64,000 nucleotides of DNA from Ligula intestinalis (GCA_036362985.1 JAYGXS010000003.1:43166134-43230133), one strand, 5' to 3'; positions 20,760 to 32,810 are shown, numbered from the stretch's first letter. Translations and numbers: made by a program. The notes: generated from the letters alone by a model not told the origin.

Positions 20760-21230
20760 TCCAGCATTTATTGGGAGTTCGTGCCTATCCAAAAGATTAC
20801 GTGTCACTCCCAGATGTGGTTGGAAAAAATACCAAATCGCGTGCATAAGCAACACTATTCTCACAGATATTTATGATTCTAGGTAACGCTTTGACCACAA
20901 CAAGGCTCTTGCCGTCGAAGTACTCTAAGCTACTGGGTCAAAGTCTGCTGGTAACGACAAAAGCGGCCACCTTCAGATTACACAAGCCGGGCTTGTGCGC
21001 ATAGAAGAATCTTGTACAAGGCCCGTGTTTACCACGTGGTCAAAGGTAGATTAACTGCATGCAATTCTCCGCACGACCCAGTCTCTCCCCCTGCCACGAC
21101 ATGACTTTCCATAACCCGCACATTGCCTACGAACTCACTGCCCCTCTCTAGACCCACATCCCGCTTGAGTGCTACGAAGAGCTTCAGTCGATTTATATTA
21201 TAACTGACATTTTTTACTTGCAAATTGAGG
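20760..21230 (+). pseudogene. PLE-3 GIY-YIG C-terminal relic
   Basis: Frames with stops give NTILTDIYDSR and RLHKPGLCA, matching SSILAHMVDSNH and RLRRPGLCA of the copy at 17.7-18.1 kb. The nuclease N-terminus is not identifiable. Confidence 0.5.
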
Positions 21231-22120
21231 CGAATTTTCGCTTCCTAGGTTTTCCTCTCATTTTTCTTCTCTTTCTTCATCTAGCTTCCAAATTCTTGCT
21301 GGAGCCCATGTTCAGAGATAAAACAAGCAGTAAAGCAAGCAAAAGTTATCGGGCCAGAGGTCCATAAAATACCACTAACACCAGTCGTGAGGTGACTGCA
21401 CAGGGCACTATAGGCCGGCGCCAGATCGATCAATCTATTGACTGAGTACAGATGGCATAGCGTCGAATTTCAGAAAGCATACCTATTCGCGTGTCCTACC
21501 CCTAAAGTAAAACCATAGCCAGAACCGTAACCCTTATTTCCCTGAAACCTTTTCCAAAGCCTGCTTAATAAAAGGGCGTTCCTGCCCCTTTGTCCTGTAA
21601 GCATGGCCAAATAAGTGATCACTACGGAGTTCAAACCCACCAACTACTGTGGAATAGCCACTTTATATTTCAAAGCGGCAAACCGGCAGTCACTAATATG
21701 CAAATACTAACTAAAATGCCCGAACCTTGTGGAACTCCGATCATACGATGCTGTATGACGTAGATGCAAAGGTTTTGGCTCATCAATTTGTTCTTCAGCG
21801 ATCCCTATGTTGAAACGGAGCGCATAGACGATTAGCCGTTTTCGCAGTCTCTTAGCATTACAGCCATACTTTTGTGCATTTATAATTCTGGAACAGATTC
21901 TACAAGAACACAAATATAGTCTCCAATTTGAGTTCACTGACTTTCAGAGTAGGGAAAAAATGGTCCTAAATTTTGGTTTGAGTTAATCCTCAAAGAAGGT
22001 TGGGTAAGAAAACATACAGCAACGAAGTACCTAATAACAGCGTTTTTTAAAGAGGTCACTTATGCGAGAAAGTTTTTTACTTGACATAAAGCCTATGCAG
22101 AAGTAGAAGATACGATAACC
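21231..22120. other. No gene recognised
   Basis: A B-box-like string (complement GGTTTGAACTCC near 21630) hints at an old SINE, but no A-box at a fitting distance is clear. Nothing coding is seen. Confidence 0.3.
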
Positions 22121-22380
22121 TGAATAATAGGTTTGCTTGCCTGACGTTTCGGATTCCGTCTTGAAACCTCCATCAGAGATATCCGCAGAATAGGGGATGC
22201 ATGCACAGATTAGGGTGATAAATGCACAGATTATGCAGTATTGACAGTTCGTAGCGGCTACGCAAGCGCATGCGCACTATAATTATCCACTCCCGCGATC
22301 ACCGTTGAGGGTCGTAATTTGGTCGGCAGCCCGCTTCTGAGTCATTAATTGTCATGATTTCGTCATTAAACGGAATCCCA
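22121..22380 (-). mobile_element. PLE-2 3' end, copy 1
   Basis: Contains the hammerhead-like block CTGACGTTTCGGATTCCGTC and downstream text (TGCACAGATTATGCAGTATT, GCGCATGCGCACTATAATTA) shared with 54.6 kb and 61.6 kb. The coding part is not recognisable. Confidence 0.65.
22141..22180 (-). ncRNA. Hammerhead ribozyme-like motif of PLE-2, copy 1
   Basis: On the minus strand CTCTGATGGAGG approximates the CUGAUGA core with one changed or extra base. A stem (GGTTTC with GGAATCC, one mismatch) closes on GAAA, then CG and UC. This is the best-kept core among the three PLE-2 copies but is likely impaired. Confidence 0.55.
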
Positions 22381-22658
22381 AACGTCATGGAGAACATTTT
22401 GCTGATTCATGCAGGATTCTAAGTTGTTTCAAACCATTCTCAAGCCTGCAAATTTTCGTATACTCTTGAAAGGCTTCAAAAATCACCTTCCAGTGATCCT
22501 CTGAGTTGTTAGCTGTTGATAACAGCTCAATGTCAATTAGTGTCCTTAAAAATAATAAAAACATTTATCCGGCAGCTTTTAAGGAGCCGGAATAAAACCA
22601 CTTCACTGTTAAATGTATCTTGAATCGTTTTAAGGTTATGAAAATTCCCATCACAGAA

Positions 22659-22788
22659 ATCCGAAGAGTATTTGGCGAGCATACGTATACTTTCAATAAA
22701 TTCTCATCAGGCCATTACNNNNNNNNNNGTAATGGCCTGATGAGAATTTATTGAAAGTATACGTATGCTCGCCAAATACTCTTCGGAT
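22659..22788. other. 10-N gap flanked by perfect inverted arms
   Basis: Bases 22661-22718 and 22729-22786 are exact reverse complements (58 bases each) around ten Ns at 22719-22728. In addition ATCTTGAATCG occurs in direct orientation on both outer sides. A scaffolding artefact is more likely than a true hairpin. Confidence 0.85.
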
Positions 22789-24249
22789 ATCTTGAATCGG
22801 TTGTTGGTTTTCAGCCTTCTGCTTTTATAATGTGGCATGACTAAGCAAATAAGGAAGGACTTAAAGGCCGATATCGAAAATATCGTTCTGGTTGAACTAA
22901 GTAGACATTGTGTTACAAATTATAACATTTGGTCATTCAATCCGTAATTCTGGTTAATAATAGTTAATTCAATAGATCAGTTAGGTGAACCAGTGATCAT
23001 CGCGTTGGTTGCAGTGTCGCGACTGGTGGTGTCTAAGCTTATTGTTTCATTTAAGAATTCAGTTCGGTTAATTGTCGATAAACGGGTTATTTATTTCCGC
23101 TTATGTGACTGTTCCCACCTTTTTTATGAAACAGCAAGAACTTTTTAGGAAATATTACAGTTTGGGAGGAAAATGCAGGTCATAAACGACATTGGACGAG
23201 CAGACTGCAGCTGTGGAAAGATGCGGAAACAGGTGGTGATTTCTGGCGATACGATGTAGCATTACAGCCAGTTCGCGTTCAATGATTTCCAGTCTTGCAG
23301 AGACAGTGAAAGATTGGTATGTATGTGTGTGTGTGTTTTTGTGTCGTAGCCCGAGAGGTTGTAATAATGGTAGTAACGATAAGGAAACTAGAGATAGCAA
23401 GTGTAGCAAATGGGTAATAAAGAGAACCTCACTAGCTTACGCATTTCAGTACTCTCGCAACGTTGCTGTATCTGCGTAATCTACTCGATATCCAGTAGTC
23501 TTAACATTGCATCCATTTTTCTGTATGCTGATGTATGCCTGATTCCACATCTATTTTATCTATCTATTTCTTGTCCAATTGATATTTGTCATCTGTTACT
23601 CTACCTGCTATTTCTTCCATGTTGTCTCTACTGTCATACCTATACTATTCCATTACATTATTTTAGTCACCTCCATTGTAACGATGTCTACCCATATAGT
23701 CATTCCACCGACATGAGTAGCATTCTTAGTCCTAGCAGAGCTTGCCTCCTTAATAACATCAGTGACGATACTACTCGTAGTAGTAACTAACAGCAATCGG
23801 CTGTCGCAGCACTAGAATGCGTAGAAGCATAAATGGAGAGACTGTCGCCTTCACCACTACTGCTACCAGGATAAGTACGGCTGCTCCCTCCCTCTACTCC
23901 CCAAATACCTTCCCCCCACGGTCTAAAAGTCCTGTGGCGGCGCGACAGCAAAGTTGTTTGCGGCTCGTACCCAATTGGTCGTTCGAAACCTAATCAATCG
24001 TGACCCATGGTGTTGTTCGGCAGCAGTTACTTGTGGCAGGCAGTCCTATTTAGGAGTAGCGCTGCCGCCCCTCGCGAGAGGGTTGATGGTCCTATAAAAG
24101 ATGGTTCCAAACACGCTGGGTCACGACATCTGCCAGCTTACCGTGGCTGTCAGACTGCATACACGCGGTCAAAACACTACAAACGCAAATCAAAATCTCT
24201 CTCTCTTCTCCTCCCTCCCACGAACCCCTTTCCTCCCGCAGGACAGCTC
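22789..24249. other. No gene recognised; probable RTE-2 5' region at the right end
   Basis: A short GT run lies near 23318-23337. The 126-residue frame at 23410-23790 is compositionally biased and has no motif. From about 23940 a GC-rich stretch leads into the RTE-2 coding region and may be its 5' UTR, including a pyrimidine run ending in CAG near 24242. Confidence 0.35.
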
Positions 24250-26851
24250 AGGGAGCCCAGGTAAGTCCTATCATCTTCGGCGCTTGGAATGTTCCTTCCC
24301 TTTTAGATAACCCGAAGAGCATCCGACCGGAACGGAAAACAGCGCTTATCGGCCGGGAACTAGTGCGCTTTAAGGTGGACATCGCCGCACTCAGTGAAAC
24401 CCGATTCTCCGGCGAAGGTTCCACAGAAGAGGTGGACGCCGGCTACATCTTCTTCTATGTGGGCCGTCCGATGACATAGCGACGCGAAGCCAGTGTTGCC
24501 TTTGCCATCCGGAAGGACATCGTGGGACGATTACCCTGTACGCCGCAGGGCATCAACGAACGCCTGATGAGCATCCGCCTGCCTCTCTGGGGTGGCGAAT
24601 TCGCCACCATCGTTAGTGTCTACGCTCCTCCAATGACCAGCGAGACAAAGAACAAGTTCTACGAAGATCTGCACGCCCTCCTGGCCTCTGTGCCGATAGC
24701 GGACAAGTTGATAATCCTTGGTGACTTCAATGCCCGCGTCGGCACAGACCACGCCGCCTGAAGGGGAGTGCTCGGACCCCACGGCCTCCGCGGACTCAAT
24801 GAAAATGGCCTACTCCTCCTTCGAACCGGCGCGGTGCACCGTCTCATACTGACCATCACCTACTTTAGCCAACCGCTGCAGCACAAGGCGACCTGGATGC
24901 ACCCCAGATCTCGTCAGTGACATCTTCTGGATTATGTCCTCGTGCGGCGGCGCGATCAGCAAGACGTGCTGGTCACAAAGGCAATGCCGGGTGCCGACGG
25001 TGATAACGATCATCGTCTCATCATCTCCAAGATGCGGATCCGTCTCCAACCACGCAGGAGACCTCAAGGTAAGCGACCCCCAGGTAAGTTAAATACTGCT
25101 TTGTTTAACTTGCATGCCAACCATTTGCGTTTCAGCAACGAGTTGACCCAACAGCTGAATAACCTCCCAGTCGCAGAAGAGAACACCTCCGTAGAAACTC
25201 GATGGTGTCAACTACGGGACGCTGTTCAATCCACTGCCAAACGCCTCCTTGGGCCTGCGCCCCGCCCACACCAAGACTGGTTCGATGAAAATGATGCAGC
25301 CATCACTACTCTCATCTCTGAGAAGAATCGCCTACGCAACCAATACGTCGATCGCCCCACCGACGCCACGAAAGCAACCTACTACCAAAGTCGCCGTCTT
25401 GTACAGCAGTGGCTGCGGGAAATGGAGGACGCTTGGATGGCTCGTAAGGGTGAGGAAATACAAGGCTATGCAGACCGCAATGAATGGACGAACTTCGCCT
25501 CGCTCAAAGAATTCTATGGCCCCATAGAAAGAGGCTCAGCTCCACTTTTCAGCGCGGACGGTACCACCCTCATCACTGAGAAGACCCAACTTCTGAGCCG
25601 CTGGGCCGAGCACTTCCAAAGTGTTCTCAACCGGCCCTCTACCACCTCTGAGGCTGCCATGGACCGGTTACCGCAAGTGGAAATTAATGCTGACCTCGAC
25701 CTCCCACCCATCCCTGCGGAGACCATCAAGGCTGTGCAGCAGCTGTCTAGCGGGAAGGCACCTGGGTCCGACGGGATCCCGGCGGAGACCTATAAATATG
25801 GTGGTCACCAACTCATAATTCACCTCACCACCCTGTTCCAAGAGATGTGGCCACAGCGCCAAGTTCCTCATGATTTCAAAGACGCCACAATTGTCCACCT
25901 TAAGAAGCGAAAGGGGAATCGTCAAGTCTGCGACAACCATCGCGGAATCTCGCTGTTGAATATTGCCAGTAAAATCTTCGCACGCATTCTCCTCAATCGT
26001 CTGAATAGCCACCTGGAACAAGGGCTTCTGCCTGAAAGTCAATGTGGTTTTCGACGTCACTGCGCCACACTGACATGATATTTGCCGCGCGTCAGCTGCA
26101 GGAGAAATGTCAAGAAATGCGCACCCACCTCTACACAACGTTCGTAGATCTGACAAAATCCTTCGACACGGTGAACCGGCCCGGATTTTGGAGGGTTATG
26201 CAGAAGTTTGGCTGTCCGGAACACTTCACCCACATGCTTCGACAACTCCATGATGGGATGATGGCGCGCGTCACGGACTACGGAACGCTGTCTGAGGCCT
26301 TCGCAGTGACCAATGGAGTGTAGCAGGGCTGTGTCCTCGCGTCCACCCTCTTCAGTCTCATGTTCTCTGTCATGCTGATGGACGCCTACCGTGATGAGCG
26401 TCCCGGAATCCCCATCAACTACAGAACGGACGGAAACCTTCTCAACATTCGTCGGATGCAGGCCCCCACGCGCGTCTCCAAAACCACAGTCCATGATCTG
26501 CTGTTTGCGGACGACTGCGCTCTCAACACCACCGCCGAAGTGGACATGCAAAGGAGCATGGACCTCTTTGCAGCAGGTTGCGCCAATTTTGGCCTCACCA
26601 TAAACACGAACAAGGTGGTTATGCATCAACCGCCGCCAGGTGCTGACTTCAACCCCGCACGCATCAACGCCAACGGAGCCGAACTGCAGAACGTGGACAA
26701 CTTCCCTTACCTCGGCAGTACGCTTTCCCGCAACACTAAAATAGACGACGAGGTTGCCCGCAGAATCTCCAAAGCACCGGCACCTCACACACCCCCACCA
26801 TCAGCCATAACCCTACTCACTAACCACCTCACCACACGATTGAGTCGTTAA
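24250..26851 (+). pseudogene. RTE-2: non-LTR element, endonuclease plus reverse transcriptase, broken
   Basis: In order: [45 protein letters not shown] and DHRLIISKM (endonuclease). The linker is QDWFDENDAAI; the RT blocks are SSGKAPGSDGIPAE, FKDATIVHLKKRKGNR, NHRGISLLN, FVDLTKSFDTVNRP, QGCVLASTLFSL and LLFADDCALN (FADD catalytic box). Stops lie at 24477 (TAG), 24759 (TGA), 24918 (TGA) and 26321 (TAG), and a frameshift near 26060-26080 moves the frame. After VARRISKA the text becomes unrelated, so the RT C-terminus and 3' tail are missing. It nicks DNA and copies its RNA in the family; this copy cannot. It is close in sequence to RTE-1 at 9.1-10.2 kb. Confidence 0.88.
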
Positions 26852-29059
26852 GTTTGTCGGGAACCCCAAGTTATTGCCCCTCAGGTATGCCGAACCTTCC
26901 TCTTATTTTTGCCTTACTGCCTTTTGTAAGATGTCTCTTGCACCACTACTATTATTACTGCTGCTTGTTTCATTAAGCATGGTTCTTCTACTAGCCTCAT
27001 CAGCACTGGAATCCTTTAACGCCACTAGCAGCTTAGTCCCAGCTCTTCTCAGGTTTATTCGTTCTTACTCGCAGTCTTCTCTAGGACCTGCAGTGCATTC
27101 ATTTGCACCTTCAGCCCTCTCCAAGCATTCCTGTTCTCAGAGGCAATTTAGGGTGTGATCTTAAGCGTCATTCATATCATTGCATTCGTGGCACACCTAT
27201 CACAGTCACCACTGTGGTGGATTAATTTGTCAGTCATCAGCCCTCCCAACTCGCGCCTCTAACGTTGTTACCTTGCCAATGTAAGCCTAAAATGCCGGCA
27301 TGGCTGGGTGCGCGGAGGGCAGGGGGAGGGGATTGATCGTCGCTCTCGCCAGTTAGGCTTACTTTACTAACGTAATTCTTAGGGGGAAAACTGATCGATT
27401 TCCATGCTGCGCTCGTCGTAAGACCGTCCGGGTATTAGTTCATGCCAATCGCTGTTCTCACGCCAACTTAACTCGAAGGTGCAATTTTTGCTGCCTGGGT
27501 AAAGGGGGGAGTACGTGGTGGCAGTGCACGGCCTTCGGCCCACAGTAATCTGAAGACCGGCAGAGCCAGCTGGCAGCAACCGGCTAATCAACGCAGGGGT
27601 TTCAACTAACTAAGCTGTTTTGTCGTGCTGTATCGTGAACTACCAATAACAAGTATGGGGTATAGCCTTATCCTCACTGATACTCCCTACCAAACCTAAC
27701 ATGCACCAGCTCTCAAGCAGCCTAAGTCCTGCGAAATTTGATCCCCTTTCCTATGCAGCACTGCTAGTCCTTCTGTTAATAGCAAAACAAACACTATTAG
27801 CCAGCACCACAGTCACTGCAGTCGCGTCAGGCTGTCCCCGACAACCCCGATGAAAGGTAAGCTGCGTTCTTGTTCCTGTTCTACCTGTTTCTGTCCTCTC
27901 TCTCTTCTCACTTGTTCGTTTGGCTCTGCTCTCACTTCTCACTTTTCTTCACTCTTCTCTCTCCTGCCTTCTTACCCCTTCCCTGCTTATGTTTGTTATC
28001 TCCCTCGATTTCCTCTCGTTTCTTGCACTTCTCCCTCTCTCCCCCCTCCCTTTTCCTTTTCTCTCCTTTCTTTTTCTGCCCATCCACATTGCGAAGGTCA
28101 CCAGCTGTCTCTCTTTCTCTCATTTCAGCCCCGCCCACGGATGCCAACCGACAACGGAGCATAGGTAGTGCCTTTCAGTCGTTGACTGACTGGTTACCCC
28201 TCTCAGGAGGGTGTTGGCCCAGGTTTCATGTAGGGCTGCTCTCATCCTTTTGAGATCCAATGGTCTGTATGAATATGCAACGCCAGTCCTCAGCCAACCA
28301 CAGTCCCTGCGGCCTGAAAGGCGCTGGCACTTTCTCTTCTGATTCCCTGTTAGTGATTGCGTTCGCACTCCCACTGGTTTTCAGGCCCCACCTCAGGTTT
28401 CCGGAAAGCTAGGCGGTCACTATACGGTGGGGGAGGGAGTGAGGTCCACCTCGGCGCGTTTCTGTCCTCACTATAATAAATCTGAATCCGTCTGAATCTA
28501 TCACGGTGCGCTAAAAGCCGTGGCTTGGAGGGTCTGCCACCTGACGGGAAAACTCGGGCCCCCTACGTTGCTGCTACTCCTGTACGCGAGTGTTCGTGTG
28601 TGCGGATGAGAGGAGAGGGAGAACTGAGAGTCAGGCTGCAATGGCTCCCTCTTAATGTGGCCTTTATGGCACTCCCGCGCAGTTGGGAGCATACCTAGCG
28701 AGATGGCTGTGTCAAGTGCGCGTGCTGAGTGTTTATCGCGCCAGCTATCTACACCCTCCCTCATTCCCGGTCTTATTGACTCTGTCTTTACACCGGATAC
28801 GGAGGTGGGAGTGGCGAGCGAGTGGGTAGATCCTGCGCGAGTCTGCCTAAACTCCTGTTTTATCTCGTGCCAGTTCTCTGCGTTGCTCCCGCTTGCTGTC
28901 GCTTTCGTGTTGCTTGCCCAGCTTGCCCCTGTGTATGCTGCGGCTTGCTTCAGCGTTTGCTGCGGCTTGTTGGAGCGCGTGGTGCCCACCGTCGAAATCG
29001 ACGGGGGAACTGTCGTGTCGGAGCCCATTGTTGAATCAGGAGTCCCTGCCGGAATCAAA
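26852..29059. other. No gene recognised; compositionally biased DNA
   Basis: Open frames at 26874-27158 (Leu-rich) and 28501-29170 look like composition effects. Near 28475-28500 AATCTGAATCCGTCTGAATC resembles the short repeated tail of a non-LTR 3' end, but I cannot assign a family. Confidence 0.35.
27857..28132 (+). repeat. Long polypyrimidine tract
   Basis: About 270 bases are dominated by C and T on the plus strand (CTCTCTCCTGCC, CTCCCTCTCTCCCCCC and similar), ending in TCTCTCATTTCAG, which resembles a 3' splice site. Low complexity explains several long pseudo-ORFs here. Confidence 0.7.
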
Positions 29060-30728
29060 ACTGTTAGTATTTGGGAGACGGAGAGAAGCCGAGACCTCAA
29101 CCGGCTTAAGCTAAAGGTCCTCGGGGGAAAGCTGGGTGTCTGGTCGGAATTTCAAGCGAACAAATGCTGACAGTCATGCAGAGAAACGCCCTAGTCCGGA
29201 TAGCCGTCAGGTGTGGACGGGTCGAGACGGTGTTGGTACTGGCGAAGGACCATTGAGTAGCCACTGCGTAGGTGGGCCAGGGTACAGTGATTGACCCTCG
29301 GTAGTTGTTGTTCTGAAGCCACAATCGGAAGTAAAAAGCCACCTAAAAGGACCCGGGGATGGTACCCTCGTTTTTCCTCAACAACGGCTCTCTGGTGAAG
29401 ACGCTGGAAGCCTGTCTTGGTGGCAGAACCATCACCTGGTAGATCCGAGAGGGACTAGGTGACGGCTTCCTTGTGGAGATCTTGAATAGACGGCCGAACG
29501 TTGCGGCTGGGTTCGAGAGTGTGGCAACTGGTGTGATTGGGATGGCCGGGTTGCGAACAGGTCCAGCAGAACTGCTGGCCTAGGAGTGTGTTGTGAGGGG
29601 CGACCGGCAGGGCAAAAGCCTCTGCATGAAGAGGATCGATAAGCGACATTTTATAGCAACCCGTGATTGTGCGGACGGCAACGTTCTGTGCTGACTGAAG
29701 GCGGCGGAGGTTGGAAGAGCTGACCATAGGAGACCATATTGGTGCCATATAAGTGAGGTGCGACTTGGCCAGCGCTTTGAAAGTGGTCGTCAAAGTCTCT
29801 TTCGCACAGCCTCAGGATGTGCCCACTAGAGCCTTGAGGACCTTGGTGCAGCGGCTCACTTTGCCTGCGATCTCCCTCGCATGTTCCGCGAACGTGAAAA
29901 GTGGATCATAACGCGCAACAAGGAGCTTTGGCTTACGGATCAGCGGTAAGGACGGACCGTTGACGATGATGACCGGGTGATGGTTGAACTCATTCGGGTC
30001 CCGCGTGAAAACAGTGATGAATGACTTGGCTGCCGAGATAATCATTCCACGCTGGGTGAAGAATTTTTCGACATCTGGCATGAACTCCGAGAGGAGTTGC
30101 GCAGCCTGATCGATGTGATGGTGCTGGCAGAAGAACGTAACATCGTCCGTGTACGATACCACTTGCGCAGGGGCCCAAGGGAGTGGGAGCTCTCGCATGT
30201 AGATTTTGAAGAGTGTCCGACTGAGCACAGAGCCTTGAAGTCTGTTTGCGGGGCGTAGAGAGACCGCTAAAAAATAGGACAGGGTCGTAGCGGCCACGGA
30301 TGTAAGCCGCCAGCCATCGGACCAGGCCAGTCGGGAGGTTCAGGGAGACCAAGTCCTACAGGAACTGATCATAGCAAACGCAGTCGAAAGCACGTGACAG
30401 GTCGATCGAGACTGCCACGGTGCGGGAGGCGGAGTTTTGTTGATTGAGGCCCTCGAGGAAGGGCTCGCTGACCTCAAAAAGCGCCGTTTTTGGTACCACG
30501 ACCTGATAGGAAACCATGTTGATGGCAAGACAGTTCCACCGCGGACATCAGGATCGGGTGGATGAGGGCAATTTCGGGATAAGAAGTTGCTAGGCTGGGG
30601 TCCTTGCCCGCTTTGACCAGAGGGATAGTGATCGACTGGCGCCAGCAATCGGGGACGTTTGAATAAGCCAGTGAAAGGTTGAAGAGGATAACAAGGTAGG
30701 CAGCCACCTTAGGGCCAATGTGGTGCAA
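29060..30728 (-). pseudogene. Jockey-like reverse transcriptase, several frameshifts and stops
   Basis: Fragments in three frames give LFNLSLAYSNVPDCWRQSIT (RT block with W-R), QHGFLSGRGT, ANRLQGSVLSRTLFKIYM, VVSYTDDVTFF (catalytic box YTDD in place of YADD) and IWSPMVSSSNLRRLQSAQN. The C-terminal domain follows at 29340-29060. The number of breaks and the changed catalytic box show an old, dead copy. Confidence 0.78.
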
Positions 30729-30903
30729 ATGGATAGGCGCCTGGCCATCTGGTCCTAAGGCTTTCGAAATTCTAGTTTTCTTGACGGCGGGGAAGATAGC
30801 ATCAGCCGAAAAGGAAATGTCCAGGGGCAGGATTTTATGGAGGAAACGAAGAAGGAGTGCTGACTTTTGGGACTGGACAGTGAGTGGGGCGAGAACAGAT
30901 TGT

Positions 30904-32328
30904 TCATCTTTGCGGCGATCGTACCATTGTTCGAAATGAAGTTGCAGTTCCCGAAGCTAATAGGCTGATTAGATGTATCACCTGTGGCTTGGTCAGGTTA
31001 CGTAGCAGTTTCCGAATGGCTGCTGAGTTGCCGCGGAAATTGCAATCTGCAACTTCTTCATGCCTGCGTTGGCGTTTGTCGTCGTTGATGGTCTTTGTGA
31101 TCAAGCCATTCAGCTCGACGGTGCGCGGGTCATTGGCATCGGGTGCTCGTATACCATCTCTCTCGCGTTCCATGTGGGAGGCTTCAGACGGATAGTTAGG
31201 ACGAAGTAGGGGAATGTGGCCGTTCGGGATGTGGTGATTTGCTGCTGCTAGAAGCAGTCGGCGAAGGGCTCGCTCCGCCTTGTGGACACAGGTGGGAGGC
31301 GGTAGGCCATCGATCTCGACTTCGCATTCAGCGGTAAACGCTGTCCAATCGGCTCGGTTGAAGTTTATGAAATGTCTGTTTGGAGACTTGATAAGGTCGG
31401 TGGCAGGAGCCAATTCGAGCAGTATGGGGAAGTGATCGCTACAAAAGCCAATTTCTTTGCACCACAGGATAGAGACTACCAGGCTGAAACTGGCGACGGA
31501 AATATCGGGCGAGCTGGAGGCACCGGTGGTCGGGAGCCGGGTTCGGCTGTTCCCGTTGAGGACGGCGAAGAGGGCGTGTTCTAATTCATCGGCTAGGACT
31601 TCTCCCCGGGGATTGGCCGCCAAGCTAGAGCACCACAGGTCGTGGTGGGCGTTGAAGTCACCTAGCACCAAACTGTCACCAGAAGGTAGGCAGGGAGCGA
31701 TACAGGTGGTGAAACCGGAGGGACAACTGGAAGTCGGAGAGATGTAGACATTTACGATGGTTAGCGGTTCCGGGCCATTGTCGAGGGAAATTGCTAATAC
31801 TTCCGTGGGATCAGCACCAAGCAGGGGTAGCTGATGATGGGCACTGGATTTGTTCACCATAAAGGCCAAACCTCCCCCTTCGTGGCGACCGCGGTCGCGA
31901 CGGACGATCGTGTAATCTGTACAGGAAGGGACTTTGGTGGAGTTCGATAACTTCGTCTGTTGGATAGCCGCTACAGCTATGCGGTGCGAACGCATGAATG
32001 CGAGGAGCTGGTCAAGCTTGCTGTGTAGGCCATTAGCGTTTAACTCTAGAAGCTTAAGGCTAGGCGGCGTGTCCAGGTCAGAAATTTGAGTATTTTTGTG
32101 GAAGACCGGAAGGGCAGGAGGAGTAGGGACAAGTAGAGGAACGGGACAACTGGGGCAGGTGAAGGCGGGCGAGCAGTCGTCAGAGTTGGCGAGGCCATTG
32201 CAGCGGAGATGGCACCAGTCATTACAGGAACTGAAACGTACAGAACAGTCGCGGCGGCCCCGGCCAACTTGGCAGAAGGGGCAGTACCAAGGAGGTCCAG
32301 GGTTTGACTCAATTCCGGCGGCGAGGAG
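30904..32328 (-). pseudogene. PHD-like zinc finger fused to AP-like endonuclease (Jockey-like ORF2 N-terminal part)
   Basis: The frame opens just after a TAA at 32329-32331 and has no Met before 31995, so its start is lost. It begins ESNPGPPWYCPFC and sets out a C4HC3-like finger between 32283 and 32146: CPFC, C-x6-C, WCHLRC and CPSC. The linker leads to LKLLELNANGLHSKLDQLLA and the endonuclease: AAIQQTKL, IVNVYISP, LGDFNAHHDLW and CSDHFPILL. The catalytic Glu normally found in the IQETK block is Gln here, so nicking is probably lost. The finger may bind nucleic acid or chromatin; that role is inferred. Confidence 0.8.
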
Positions 32329-32402
32329 TTAGAGTCGGAGCAGCGTGGCTGCGAAGGGCTTCTCCGTCATCAAAAACACCTGTTGACAGGAGGGGAGGGG
32401 TT

Positions 32403-32810
32403 GTCAGATTTCGACGTCCGGCTTATCTAACGAAGATCCTAGCGAGTTTTATCCCAAAATGATAAGGACGTAACACGCAAAAGTGTGAAGAGGGATAATA
32501 TTGAAGGAATGAGCACAACCATAATAATTGTCGGCAAGACCAGCTGCGTAGGTGTAATAATTTGTCTATGTCCGCGGGTTTAGCGAAGCCATCTAGTCAT
32601 CAGCCAATCAAGAAAATGTGGGGGTATTGACGTCAGAGTTCGCAAGGAATCGATTAGCTTCGGCGTACTCACGGTGAGAGCGGGGGCGCGAAAGTGCAAG
32701 AGTGGGCAGAGGTAAGAGGGTGAATCAGCGCTGGACGCGCGAGTAGACAACGGTTAAACAGAATGAGGAGGGGTGAATGCGCGCAGCACTACCAAATTCA
32801 GGCTGCCACA
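32403..32810 (-). repeat. 3' LTR of the CsRn1-like element
   Basis: Matches 36921-37288 with small indels, for example the extra CGTAACACGCAAAAG...-type segment near 32470-32515 that is absent from the other LTR. Confidence 0.8.

Larger units (their letters stand above)
29060..32330 (-). mobile_element. Jockey-like non-LTR retrotransposon with PHD-like finger, degraded
   Basis: Minus-strand order: Cys/His finger, AP-like endonuclease, reverse transcriptase, and a conserved C-terminal block (LAHLRSGYSMVLRQYQHRL, then LHDCQHLF). The 5' end is next to the CsRn1-like element, and its upstream part may continue beyond 37289. The end at about 29060 is set by the last recognisable coding text. Confidence 0.8.

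Noticed and set aside
23410..23790. 126-residue ORF, plus strand
   Set aside because: Biased Ile/Leu/Ser/Cys composition in T-rich DNA, no recognisable motif or neighbour support.
26874..27158. Leu-rich ORF with a signal-peptide-like stretch
   Set aside because: Hydrophobic run is produced by CTG/CTA-rich low-complexity DNA; no conserved domain or cleavage context.
27850..28253. Overlapping Ser/Leu/Pro-rich ORFs in three frames
   Set aside because: All arise from the polypyrimidine tract.
28501..29170. Long overlapping ORFs on both strands
   Set aside because: GC-rich DNA keeps frames open on both strands; part overlaps the Jockey-like 3' coding end. No motif was found in either frame.
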